NCBI GenBank assembly: GCA_020061465.1
Contig: JAGUYG010000004.1
Coordinates: 34,030-98,029 of the forward strand
Direction: 5' to 3'
DNA length: 64,000 nt
Source: Ignavibacteriales bacterium
Lineage (GTDB): Bacteria; Bacteroidota; Ignavibacteria; Ignavibacteriales; Ignavibacteriaceae
The translations under genes and the position numbers were made by a program. Below the pieces are notes generated by a model. That model did no database searches, had not been told where the DNA came from, and was given only the letters and a program-made list of their open reading frames with translations. Every line of letters begins with the position of its first letter. The stretch's first letter is position 1. Below are positions 17,658 through 26,275 of this stretch, in pieces.

Positions 17658-18203
17658 TTATGATGATTTTGTATTTTCAAAATCAATTTGATTAAGAATT
17701 TCATCTTTACGATAAATGATTTTAGTTTTCAATGAGCCATTAGGATTATAGCTTTCCCATTTACCCTCTTTCATTCCGTTTACATAAATGCCTTCTTCTT
17801 TTAAGCTGCCGTTTTTATAGTACCATTTCCACATTAAATAAGCTTTGTCGTCTTTAAAATATCCTTCGGATTCAAGCTGACCATCGGGATAAAAATAATA
17901 CCACTTTCCCGTGTAATTATTATCAATAATGTGCCCGTACATTTCAACATTTCCGTTTTGGTAGTAAAGGATAAATTCTCCGTTTTTAATTCCGTTTACA
18001 ACATCGTATTCCATAATTTTCCGTTGAACCGTATCGATCACTCTTCCTGTAAATGTGATTTTACTCCCGCTTTTATATAGCAGTCCATCATTCCGCAAAA
18101 CGATTTCGTTCTTAATAGGTGCGATTTCATGCCTATCAATAATGATTAAGCCAAACATTATTGAAGCAAGAAAAATTAAACCGATTATAATTTTTTTATT
18201 CAT
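17658..18203 (-). CDS. MORN-variant (YwqK-like) repeat protein with membrane anchor
   Basis: The 181-aa protein has an N-terminal membrane segment (IIIGLIFLASIMFGLIII), then repeats of the pattern G-x-x-x-x-Y-x-NG-x-x-E-x-x: NGEFILYYQNGNVEMYGHI, GKWYYFYPDGQLESEGYF and GKWESYNPNGSLKTKI. This is the MORN_2/YwqK repeat found in many Bacteroidetes surface and antitoxin-like proteins. Its function is unknown. It is transcribed alone and ends at a clear terminator. Confidence 0.82.
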   Translation of the reverse strand: MNKKIIIGLIFLASIMFGLIIIDRHEIAPIKNEIVLRNDGLLYKSGSKITFTGRVIDTVQRKIMEYDVVNGIKNGEFILYYQNGNVEMYGHIIDNNYTGKWYYFYPDGQLESEGYFKDDKAYLMWKWYYKNGSLKEEGIYVNGMKEGKWESYNPNGSLKTKIIYRKDEILNQIDFENTKSS

Positions 18204-18529
18204 GTATTAAGTTATTTTGCCTTCATTAATAGCCCCCAACCTCAAGTTGGCAGCATAGCTATTGAATAATTCCCCAATCCTTATGCCAACTGTTAAATTC
18301 TTTAGAATGAACATTTACAACTTGAAGCGCTGTTTTAAATCGAGATTGTTATCATGGAATAAGACAAAATGGAGCGATTATTTCTTCAAAACTATAAGCA
18401 ATTAGATTTCCCGTTGAATTTCAAAAAATTAATACCTTGTAACGTTTGAATTACTTATCTTTGTAACAAAATTTCAATAGGTGTATTTACCGGCTGGAAT
18501 ATTAAAACGCAACCAAACCGAGGGGTGAA
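18204..18529. other. Divergent intergenic region with a Bacteroidetes-type promoter
   Basis: The stretch separates divergent genes. Apart from the promoter core at 18456-18463 I see no gene or repeat. Confidence 0.6.
18437..18463 (+). promoter_or_regulatory. Candidate TTG / TAnnTTTG promoter for the heme lipoprotein gene
   Basis: TATCTTTG at 18456-18463 matches the Bacteroidetes -7 element TAnnTTTG, with a TTG at 18437-18439, 16 bp upstream, as a possible -33 element. The ATG follows at 18530. It is only a motif match. Confidence 0.45.
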
Positions 18530-19120
18530 ATGAAAACTCTTGTCTTCTATTTCTGCTTCTTAATTTTTACGGTGCTCATTCTTTCTTCTTGTGGCGAAAA
18601 ACAAAAGCAAATAACCCCGGCTCAAAAAGATGAGCTAAGCAAACTCTCCGCTGATTTTATGAAAACCCTTAAAGAAGTTCTAATAAAAGAAATGCAAACT
18701 AATGGTGCATTGGCTGCTGTTGGTGTATGTTCGGATACTGCGCAATCAATGACGAAGAAGTATGCGGACCAAAACGCATTATACTTAAAAAGGATTTCGC
18801 TGAAGAATAGAAATCCTAATAATTATCCTAACGAATTCGAAGCGAAAATATTAAATCTTTTCGAGGAAAAGCATAAGCAGGGGCAGCTTAAGCCTGATGA
18901 AGATTACACCGAAATAATTACAATTGACGGGAAAGATTATATACGCTATTTGAAGCCCATCTTTGTTCAAGCTGAATGTCTCACGTGTCATGGATTGGAA
19001 GAACAGATACCGCATGAAATAAAAACATTACTTGATGAGAAATATGAGAATGATAAAGCACGTAATTATTCAGCCGGTGATTTTCGGGGCGCAGTATCTA
19101 TTAGAAAGCCGATAAATTAA
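18530..19120 (+). CDS. DUF3365 (Tll0287-like) c-type heme lipoprotein
   Basis: The 196-aa protein has a lipoprotein signal (LILSSCGEK). Its C-terminal half reads KPIFVQAECLTCHGLEE, containing one CxxCH heme-attachment site, followed by YSAGDFRGAVSIRKPI, the conserved end of DUF3365 domains. These periplasmic PAS-like heme domains are found alone or in front of histidine kinases and may sense gas or redox state, or carry electrons. Only one heme is predicted. There is no adjacent kinase or oxidase gene, so its partner is unknown. Confidence 0.85.
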   Translation: MKTLVFYFCFLIFTVLILSSCGEKQKQITPAQKDELSKLSADFMKTLKEVLIKEMQTNGALAAVGVCSDTAQSMTKKYADQNALYLKRISLKNRNPNNYPNEFEAKILNLFEEKHKQGQLKPDEDYTEIITIDGKDYIRYLKPIFVQAECLTCHGLEEQIPHEIKTLLDEKYENDKARNYSAGDFRGAVSIRKPIN

Positions 19121-19424
19121 TTCAGTAAAGAATAATTAAACAGTAACCAAAAATATTTGTCAAATGACTCTTGGAGAAATTTTAATTGTGAATAAAGCAC
19201 CAAATGACAAAACCCAAATAACAAATAAGAACCAAATACCAAATTCAAAATCATAAAAGCTTTTTGCCTTAAGATTTGGTTTATTGAGATTTGCGGAACG
19301 ATCCTACGGAGAAAATTAGACATTATTTGTTATTTGTTTTTTGCGATTTGGGATTTTATATCTAAGAGATTTTTTATCAATTTAATTATTTAAAGAATCT
19401 AACAATAACCTTAGCTGGGGAAAT
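19121..19424. repeat. Intergenic AAATnnCAAAT-rich imperfect dyad repeat
   Basis: From about 19197 to 19353 the left side repeats CCAAAT, AACAAAT and ACCAAAT units, and the right side carries the complementary TTATTTGTTATTTG and GATTTGGGA. This gives a large imperfect inverted repeat. No gene is visible. It may be a structured leader of the acyl-CoA synthetase transcript or a decayed mobile repeat. Confidence 0.5.
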
Positions 19425-21140
19425 ATGAAAAAAGAAATAACCTTATACGAAGTTCCGGAAATATTTTCGGTTCAGGATATGCTCATTAAATCGGCGGGCA
19501 AATATTCGGATAAATTAGCCCTGCAAGACTTAGCGTCTACACCCATAAATCAAGTAACTTACAATCAACTGCTTGAAAATGTGCTTAAGTTCGGTCAGGC
19601 TCTAAAGAATTTAGGACTTAAAGAAAGATCTCACCTTGCAGTAATCGGCGAGAACCGCGTTCAATGGGGAATTACCTTTTTAACCGCTATGTGTCACAAC
19701 CTTGTTATAGTTCCGATTGACAAAAATTTAAGCACAAATGAGATAGTTAACATCATCCATGAATCTGATTCCGAAGCTATCGTATTTTCAGAAAGCTTCG
19801 ACTCGATGCTTCGGGATAAAAAACATGCATTCAAAAAACTTTCTATTTACATCAGCATGGATTTGCCCGAAAGTAAAAACGGATTTTACTCGATGACAGA
19901 ATTAATTAATAAAGCAGACAAAATTACTTCTAACGAATTGCCGAAAATTAATCCCGAGGATCTTGCGGAAATTATTTTTACCTCCGGTTCGTTAGGCAGG
20001 GCGAAGGGTGTTATGCTTAGCCAAAGTAATCTTGTATCTAATTTAATGAACATGACTAAAATGCTGTTTATTTATCCCGAAGATCGATTTCTTTCCGTGC
20101 TGCCTATTCATCATACTTATGAATGCACTTGCGGATTTCTATGTCCGGTTTACAGCGGTGCCTCGGTGCATTATGCGCGTTCATTAAAAACAGTTTCCGA
20201 GGACTTGCAGAATGTTCATGCAACTTTTCTTCTTGGAGTTCCGTTATTATATGATAAAATGTTCAAGCGGATTTCAAAAACTATCAGCGATGATAAAGTA
20301 AAATCTAAAATTGTTCCTCCTTTGGTTAAGATCAGCACATTCCTTGAAAAAACCGGGCTTAATGTTAAAAAGAAAATATTTAAAGAACTGCACGAAAAAT
20401 TTGGCGGAGCAGTAAAAGTATTTATTGCCGGGGGTGCAGCTCCCGATCCTATGGTTGCTAAAGGGCTGCGCGAATTCGGATTTAATTTTATTCAAGGTTA
20501 TGGCTTAACAGAAACGTCTCCGATTCTTACTCTTAATCAACTTGCTAATTTTAAAGATGATGCAGCCGGATTACCGCTTCCCGGAGTGGAAATTAAAATT
20601 AACAATCCCGATAAGGATGGTATCGGTGAGGTATTTGCAAAGGGTACTAACATTATGTTAGGCTATTACAAAAATCAAAAGATGACCGAAGAAGTATTCG
20701 AAGACGGCTGGTTTAAAACAGGAGATCTCGGTTATATAGATAAGGATGGTTTTTTACATATCAGCGGACGAAAGAAAAATGTGATAATATCCAAACATGG
20801 CGAAAATGTTTTCCCGGAAGAGATTGAAGATATATTGAATCGCAGTCCTTATGTCCTCGAATGTCTTGTATACGGTGAGAAGGATGCAAAACATGATGAA
20901 ATTATTGCCGCTCAAATTGTAGTAGATGCAGAGGCGCTTGTTGAATATTCGGAAAAGGAAGGTGTTCAAATAACAAACGAATTAATAAATAAAATTATTT
21001 CTGAGGTAGTTAAAGAAACAAATAAAGAGCTTGCCGCTTACAAACAAATAAAAAAGTTTTATATTTGCGACAAAGAGTTCGAAAAAACAACCACCCAAAA
21101 AATTAAGCGGTATTTAGTAAAAAAAGTATCTGAAGATTAA
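19425..21140 (+). CDS. Long-chain acyl-CoA synthetase (AMP-binding)
   Basis: The 571-aa protein contains the AMP-forming ligase motifs in order: EIIFTSGSLGRAKGVMLSQ (P-loop-like A3), GYGLTETSP (A5), GWFKTGDLGYID (A7), SGRKKNVIIS (A8) and the C-terminal lysine region TTTQKIKRYLV. It activates fatty acids to acyl-CoA with ATP and CoA, at the inner face of the membrane. The A3 loop has SLGRAKG in place of the more usual TGxPKG. It is monocistronic with a terminator right after the stop. Confidence 0.92.
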   Translation: MKKEITLYEVPEIFSVQDMLIKSAGKYSDKLALQDLASTPINQVTYNQLLENVLKFGQALKNLGLKERSHLAVIGENRVQWGITFLTAMCHNLVIVPIDKNLSTNEIVNIIHESDSEAIVFSESFDSMLRDKKHAFKKLSIYISMDLPESKNGFYSMTELINKADKITSNELPKINPEDLAEIIFTSGSLGRAKGVMLSQSNLVSNLMNMTKMLFIYPEDRFLSVLPIHHTYECTCGFLCPVYSGASVHYARSLKTVSEDLQNVHATFLLGVPLLYDKMFKRISKTISDDKVKSKIVPPLVKISTFLEKTGLNVKKKIFKELHEKFGGAVKVFIAGGAAPDPMVAKGLREFGFNFIQGYGLTETSPILTLNQLANFKDDAAGLPLPGVEIKINNPDKDGIGEVFAKGTNIMLGYYKNQKMTEEVFEDGWFKTGDLGYIDKDGFLHISGRKKNVIISKHGENVFPEEIEDILNRSPYVLECLVYGEKDAKHDEIIAAQIVVDAEALVEYSEKEGVQITNELINKIISEVVKETNKELAAYKQIKKFYICDKEFEKTTTQKIKRYLVKKVSED

Positions 21141-21155
21141 TTTTAGATTTGCTCA

Positions 21156-21188
21156 AAAAAAAGCCCGGTACATGCCGGGCTTTTTGTA
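21156..21188 (+). terminator. Terminator of the acyl-CoA synthetase gene
   Basis: AAAAAGCCCGG and CCGGGCTTTTT are perfect arms around TACATG. The flanking A and T runs make it bidirectional, so it also serves the convergent gene at 21224. Confidence 0.88.
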
Positions 21189-21223
21189 ATTATTAAATCA
21201 AGCGGAAAAGGTTAGTTAGACTT

Positions 21224-21691
21224 CTATTCCCTTGCGTTCTCTAACAATTCTTTCAACTGCATTAGCAGTCCATATCCTGTAGTATTTCTAAAGGGAGTCG
21301 AATCATATTCTTCTTCGCCGGTAATAATGGTAATTTCAGGGTTGTCTGTATTACCGATAAAATCCCCCGTTAATGGGATTGCAATTTTTTTAACGGGAAA
21401 AGTCCCAAATTCCTTTGTAGTAAATACAAATGGTTCATTGTAAATAATTTCTAATACTTCCCCTGAAGTTTTTAAATCTTCCAACCTATTCTCATCAAAA
21501 TATAGTTTTAAAACTTCATCAATACCGCTAAAAATACTTTTAACCATCTCATTTACTTTTTCCTTTTCATCGGAAGCTAACTTATAATTGACGACCGCAC
21601 CTTTATTATATAACATAATTTTCATATCAACATCTTCCTGTTTGCAGTTATAAATTGATATTCCTAAAAGAAGATAAAGTAAAAACTTCAT
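21224..21691 (-). CDS. Hypothetical secreted protein
   Basis: The 155-aa protein starts at the ATG at 21691, with a signal of about 16 residues (MKFLLYLLLGISIYNC), possibly lipid-modified at the cysteine. The mature part has no motif I recognise. Charged helices (DEKEKVNEMVKSIFSGIDEVL) are followed by strands with NEPFVFTTKEFGTFPVKKIAIPL and TIITGEEEYDSTPF. It lies between two terminators and is transcribed alone. Confidence 0.7.
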   Translation of the reverse strand: MKFLLYLLLGISIYNCKQEDVDMKIMLYNKGAVVNYKLASDEKEKVNEMVKSIFSGIDEVLKLYFDENRLEDLKTSGEVLEIIYNEPFVFTTKEFGTFPVKKIAIPLTGDFIGNTDNPEITIITGEEEYDSTPFRNTTGYGLLMQLKELLENARE

Positions 21692-21744
21692 CAAGCTGTA
21701 TCCTTACATTACATTTTAAATATCTAAAACAATGCACAGTAAAA

Positions 21745-21776
21745 AAAGACAAGCCGGAAAAGTGCCGGCTTGTCTA
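21745..21776 (-). terminator. Terminator of the caspase-like lipoprotein gene
   Basis: AGACAAGCCGG and CCGGCTTGTCT pair perfectly around AAAAGTG; on the minus strand TTTTTTT follows. It is about 25 bp beyond the stop at 21798. Confidence 0.85.
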
Positions 21777-21797
21777 ATAATAGTTCACTAATGATAA

Positions 21798-23891
21798 TTA
21801 TTTAATGGAAATATCATCCAGCAGTATGGCAGTATCATAAATGCTATCGCCCACATCGCCGGCTGCAAGAATTAAAGTAATTCTCTTTCCTCTATATGCC
21901 GTAACATCGAAAGTCGAAGTTTGCCAGTCGGTCATATAAACGCCTCCCCTGTCGAATACAATCCCTGGAGAAACGCTTACTAGATTTCCAGGCGTAATAT
22001 CATCGGGCGGATTATACCTTGCACCAAAATCTGCCGCAATTCCGTCTATTGTCTTACTCAAGAGAATATTTTCTGCGCCGTCTGGAGTTTTAATGATTAT
22101 TCTAAAATAATCCTGGAATTGTGAGCCGATATACTCAAGGAATTCTTCAGATAAAAAATTCCATTTGACAGTTAATGTTGACTCAGTATTCTTCACTGTA
22201 AATGTTTGAAAGATGCTTCCGGTAGCGGTAGTGTACCCTAAGCCGGTAGAAATAATTCCCATGTAATTACCACCGGTTGGACTTACGAAAGCAAGCTTGC
22301 TTATAACGCGACCGTCGCCGGCTTTTGTCCAGCCGTCAAGTTTACCGAACTCGAAATCGCCGTTTATGAGATCATCAGGGTAATGTACGTCGTTGGCACC
22401 TTTTATTTCAAATGTAGCGTTAGGAGATTGCGGATCGGAACCTCCGATAAATGATTCACTGGTTGTTTTCAGATCTTTCGCTAAGCGCTTAACCGCAGAA
22501 TCAGCAGCTAAAGCACAGAAGGTAACGTTAACAACTTTATTGAATCCGTAATAAGTTTTAGCCCCTTTTCCTATAAAAGCATTCTGAAGGTCGGCAGCAA
22601 TTGTGCTTTCACAAGAACCGTTGAATATTACGCTGTTCGGAAACTTGCCTGCTAAGCCTGAAATGAACGGTGCGCGAATAGCATAAAGATCTTTTTTATT
22701 CTTTACACCGCCGGTAATAGAAATCGTAACATTCTTCCAAATAGCCAATTTCCCTGCCTTAAGCATTGCTTTATATTTATCTTTGTATGCAGTTGAATTG
22801 GTATCTACTATTTCGCCGGTACCGAACTCTTTACCACCCGAACCGTGGGTGTCGAATATCACTAAGCCATAAGCCGTCATATTTTCGAGAGCGCTTACAG
22901 TAGCGTTTTGATCGGTATAGGTAGTTATTTCAAATTCAAATTCGGTACTATTTAGGATGTTTACTAATGTAGGACGCATGTCAACAGGGAAATAAGATTC
23001 GAAAGGTGCGTAAATTAAAACATTTCTGTTTCCAATTATTTTTGGATCCAGCTCGGCATCGAACTTAGCCGCTTTCGAAATAGTTCTTGATGGTGCGAAA
23101 TAAGTTCCTGTGGTTTGTTTTTCAACCGGGATGGATTTTGTTTTGCGTCTGTCGCCTTCCGGAACATAACCACCTTTGGTATGTACGTTACCGTTTGCAT
23201 CCTCAACGGAGACAATCATGCCTCCATATAAGCCGGATTTATATTTTATTCTGATGCTCGTACTGCCGTCGCTTTCTGCAGATTCTACTTCGGTTTGACT
23301 CTTAAGCCAATCCACAGTTTGGTTTATTGCAGTCGGCATGTTCTCAACATTTCCCGATAGGAATTCACTTACCTTATCGGCAGCAGTGGTTTGTGTATTA
23401 ACTATATCGTTAAATTCTTTTGATGTTAAATCCGAATAAACCTTTAAAGTTTTTACTGAAGTTGAACCATCACCGGTTTGATCACCCTCTTTATACTTGG
23501 CATCAACTCTTAGCTTTACATCGCCAACAGAAGTTTCTGTGAGAGAGAAAATGCCGCTGAAGACATTGTCGCCAAGAATTTCATCTCCATTCGAAAGGTC
23601 TCCGTTATCGAAGAGAAGTCCTATTTCACCGATAGGCTTATTGTCGTTATCAACACGAACCAGTTTAACGCTTGAATCTACTAATGTAACATTAGCAGGT
23701 ACAATCAATCGTACCAATAGTTCAGCGGCTTCATTAACGAATATTCCATCAGGAGTAATCGTAAATTCACCGATTGAAATTTCCCCCGGCGGGGGAGTGA
23801 TGGGGGTTTCATCTTTTTTAGTGCAATTCTGCAGAAGGAAAGCTGTCAATAATATGACAATCAAAGAAGATAAGGACGGATAGTTTTTCAT
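21798..23891 (-). CDS. Large lipoprotein with a caspase-like (clan CD) peptidase domain
   Basis: The 697-aa protein has a signal with candidate lipid Cys23 (TAFLLQNC). Residues about 35-155 form an Ig-like domain. Residues about 285-480 carry the two hallmarks of clan CD cysteine peptidases: VIFDTHGSGG (His349) and, about 78 residues later, SVIFNGSCES (Cys427), each at the end of a hydrophobic strand. From about 505 to the end is a jelly-roll of the choice-of-anchor type (NGDFEFGKLDGW ... LLDDISIK). It lacks a YPNPFNP-type tail, so it is lipid-anchored. A GGAGGTG precedes the start. Protease activity is inferred from motifs only. Confidence 0.7.
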   Translation of the reverse strand: MKNYPSLSSLIVILLTAFLLQNCTKKDETPITPPPGEISIGEFTITPDGIFVNEAAELLVRLIVPANVTLVDSSVKLVRVDNDNKPIGEIGLLFDNGDLSNGDEILGDNVFSGIFSLTETSVGDVKLRVDAKYKEGDQTGDGSTSVKTLKVYSDLTSKEFNDIVNTQTTAADKVSEFLSGNVENMPTAINQTVDWLKSQTEVESAESDGSTSIRIKYKSGLYGGMIVSVEDANGNVHTKGGYVPEGDRRKTKSIPVEKQTTGTYFAPSRTISKAAKFDAELDPKIIGNRNVLIYAPFESYFPVDMRPTLVNILNSTEFEFEITTYTDQNATVSALENMTAYGLVIFDTHGSGGKEFGTGEIVDTNSTAYKDKYKAMLKAGKLAIWKNVTISITGGVKNKKDLYAIRAPFISGLAGKFPNSVIFNGSCESTIAADLQNAFIGKGAKTYYGFNKVVNVTFCALAADSAVKRLAKDLKTTSESFIGGSDPQSPNATFEIKGANDVHYPDDLINGDFEFGKLDGWTKAGDGRVISKLAFVSPTGGNYMGIISTGLGYTTATGSIFQTFTVKNTESTLTVKWNFLSEEFLEYIGSQFQDYFRIIIKTPDGAENILLSKTIDGIAADFGARYNPPDDITPGNLVSVSPGIVFDRGGVYMTDWQTSTFDVTAYRGKRITLILAAGDVGDSIYDTAILLDDISIK

Positions 23892-24227
23892 AACACCTCC
23901 GTTAAGTTTAAGTTAAAAACACAGAGTAAATATATCTATTTTCTGTACAAACAACGTTGAATTGCTCGAAAAGCAATTATTAAATAAAAATTCCTGTAAA
24001 AGAATTTTGAATTTATTTTTCCTGTACTACAATAATTTCCCGATAAATCTCTTACTACGCAATAACGCAAATGAGTCAAATTTAAGTTGATATATTAAAA
24101 ACATACTCACCTAAAAAGTAATCTTTCATTTAGCGGGAGTAAATTCGGAACAGTAATTTTTTATGAGCGCAAATTTGATTCTAAACTATATTGAGAGGAT
24201 TACTATTTGCAACATAGCATCTTCATT
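23892..24227. other. Intergenic region upstream of the caspase-like gene
   Basis: AT-rich. Apart from the GGAGGTG ribosome-binding site at about 23894-23900 (minus strand) I see no gene, repeat or terminator. Confidence 0.5.
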
Positions 24228-25385
24228 TCAAAAATGCAATTCAGCTTGAAAATAAATTGAGTGTGGATACAACCAATATTCACTGTATTCATCACCGTAA
24301 GTGTATTGCAATCCCAAATGGACATATAAATTTCCGGTAAGCGAATATGATGCAGTCAAACCTGCAAATCCACTTTTATCATCTAAATTTATATTGTTCG
24401 AAATTGATGCGCTTAATAGAGGCGTTAATAGATAGTTAGCACTGATTGCAAGATAATTCTGTCCGAGATTAATTATTTCACCGGTTATAAATCTTAAATA
24501 TTCATACTGAAGCTTATCGAACTTCCCTTCGCCGTTGTAGTGATACTCTATAAGTCCATACAGCTCCGATGTGAATTGGTTATCCAATCCAAGTATAAAT
24601 TTATAGAACTTATCATTACCATCGTTTTCATTTACGGATAATATGCCTTCTGCCCTTAATCCCGCATCAAAAAAATTCCCGGCAAAATCCAATCCGGCAA
24701 TCATTCTGTTATCAAAATATCCTGCAATTATTGCCGCATCATATTCATAAAAATTTGTTCTGAATCGAAAAGCCCCGTTGCTGTTCTTTAATTTTCTCTG
24801 CGGATTGAAGACTATATTCAAATCCGTAAAACTTCCGAAGAAATATGTAACGGTTAATGCATCTGCGCCATCTTTTTCAATTTTGCTAAAGTTTGAAGAG
24901 CTGATTGGATTAAACATATCGGTGGGATTCCAAATTCTTCCGCTGCCCCAGGAAATTCTTTGTCTTCCAATAGTAATATCTCCCCAATCGAATTCCTGTT
25001 TAAGATAAAACCTGTCAATAAAATGCGTTATAGTTAATTTTTCTTTTTTAACCGGCTGCCATTTAAGCTCAAATAATTGTCTTCGGTTTTCATTTGTAAT
25101 AAAATCTAAAATTGATTCTTTATTTGAATAAAATAAATTTGTTTCGTGCTCTAAATTTATTCTTGCCCCATCCCACAGATAGATAACAGGTCTTAAACGA
25201 AGCCGCGACAAATTTAAAAAACGATCTTCCATTTGAAAGAAAGGAATTTGATTTTGTTTTTTAGCTATGGAATAGACAGGCAGTTCAACAGCATAACCGG
25301 AAAAGTTGAATTCAATTTGAGCAAAAGTGAATGTGTTCAGAAAAAGGATTGCACTTGCTAAACAGGATATGAGCCGGTTAAACAT
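24228..25385 (-). CDS. Outer-membrane beta-barrel protein of the export operon
   Basis: The 385-aa protein has a signal peptide (LASAILFLNTFTFAQ) and then alternating amphipathic strands to the end (YFQAELHF), with IGRQRISWGSGRIWNPTDMFNP early, a motif of DUF1302-like and related porin-type barrels. It closes a five-gene minus-strand operon of a LolA-like protein, two FtsX permeases and an ATPase. A barrel in this position suggests that the system moves a lipid or lipoprotein to the outer membrane. Confidence 0.75.
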   Translation of the reverse strand: MFNRLISCLASAILFLNTFTFAQIEFNFSGYAVELPVYSIAKKQNQIPFFQMEDRFLNLSRLRLRPVIYLWDGARINLEHETNLFYSNKESILDFITNENRRQLFELKWQPVKKEKLTITHFIDRFYLKQEFDWGDITIGRQRISWGSGRIWNPTDMFNPISSSNFSKIEKDGADALTVTYFFGSFTDLNIVFNPQRKLKNSNGAFRFRTNFYEYDAAIIAGYFDNRMIAGLDFAGNFFDAGLRAEGILSVNENDGNDKFYKFILGLDNQFTSELYGLIEYHYNGEGKFDKLQYEYLRFITGEIINLGQNYLAISANYLLTPLLSASISNNINLDDKSGFAGLTASYSLTGNLYVHLGLQYTYGDEYSEYWLYPHSIYFQAELHF

Positions 25386-25411
25386 AATATGTGGATTGAA
25401 TTTTTACAGAT

Positions 25412-26089
25412 TTATTCTTCGTTTACAATCATGCCGTCTTTTAAAATTAAAAGCCGTTCAGCCTGCTCAATTACCTGCTTATCATGCGAAGAGAATACGA
25501 ACGTTATGTTTTTCTCTTTGTTCATTCTCTGCATTAATTCAAGCAGATGCTGCGCAGTTTTTGAATCGAGATTAGCCGTTGGTTCATCGGCAAGAACTAT
25601 GGCAGGATTATTAACAATAGCTCTAACTACAGCTACCCTCTGCTGCTGCCCGCCGCTCATTTCGTTAGGACGCTTATGTGCTAATTCTTTAATACCTAAT
25701 TCCTCCATAAGTGCGAGAGCTTTTTCTTCTCTTTCTTTTTCCGGAATGCCTTTCAGCATCATGCTGAATTCTATATTTTCTAACGCAGTTAGTACGGGTA
25801 TCAGATTATAAGCCTGAAAAATAAATCCGAGGTTATTAAGCCTAAACTTTGATAACTCCGATTTGCTTTTAGTTGTTATGTCTTCATTTTGAAAATATAC
25901 TTTGCCGTTAGTGGGTCTATCTAATGCGCCCAACAGGTTAAGCAAGGTTGTTTTACCTGATCCCGATGGTCCTGCAATTACAATATAATCTCCTTTTTTA
26001 ATGCTGAGATTTATACCGCGTACCGCATGAACCGGGACACCGTTATCCTGATATATCTTAACTAAGTTTTCGGCTCTTAAAATTTCCAT
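25412..26089 (-). CDS. ABC transporter ATPase, LolD/MacB type
   Basis: The 225-aa ATPase has Walker A GPSGSGKTT, the Q-loop FIFQAYNLIPVLTALEN, the signature MSGGQQQRVAVVRAI, Walker B VLADEPTANLD and the H-loop SSHD. The AYNLIPVLTALEN segment and length put it in the LolD/MacB/FtsE group, which powers mechanotransmission permeases rather than classical uptake. It lies 26 bp before the barrel gene and 186 bp after the second permease, with a palindromic repeat in that gap. Confidence 0.92.
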   Translation of the reverse strand: MEILRAENLVKIYQDNGVPVHAVRGINLSIKKGDYIVIAGPSGSGKTTLLNLLGALDRPTNGKVYFQNEDITTKSKSELSKFRLNNLGFIFQAYNLIPVLTALENIEFSMMLKGIPEKEREEKALALMEELGIKELAHKRPNEMSGGQQQRVAVVRAIVNNPAIVLADEPTANLDSKTAQHLLELMQRMNKEKNITFVFSSHDKQVIEQAERLLILKDGMIVNEE

Positions 26090-26275
26090 GTTATCTCTTA
26101 TTCTTTCCCTTTATAATTTTCTTTAATATAGATCTGATAGATCAGCCTTTTGAGGCTAAAGCCCCTCTATAATTTGCTTTATCATTCCGTCAGCTAAAGC
26201 TGACGGCAAGTGATGTATATTTAATTAACTAAATTACATACCTCAGATAACAACTAATTTTTATTTTAACTTTTT
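26090..26275. repeat. Palindromic repeats inside the export operon
   Basis: The gap between the permease and ATPase genes holds the perfect palindrome CCGTCAGCTAAAGCTGACGG at 26187-26206. Upstream lies GGCTAAAGCC, a block also seen near the 56.9-kb copy. The hairpin could modulate expression of the last two operon genes. Confidence 0.7.

Noticed and set aside
23497..23883. Plus-strand 128-codon frame
   Set aside because: Antisense to the caspase-like gene; low-complexity serine-rich product typical of a shadow frame.
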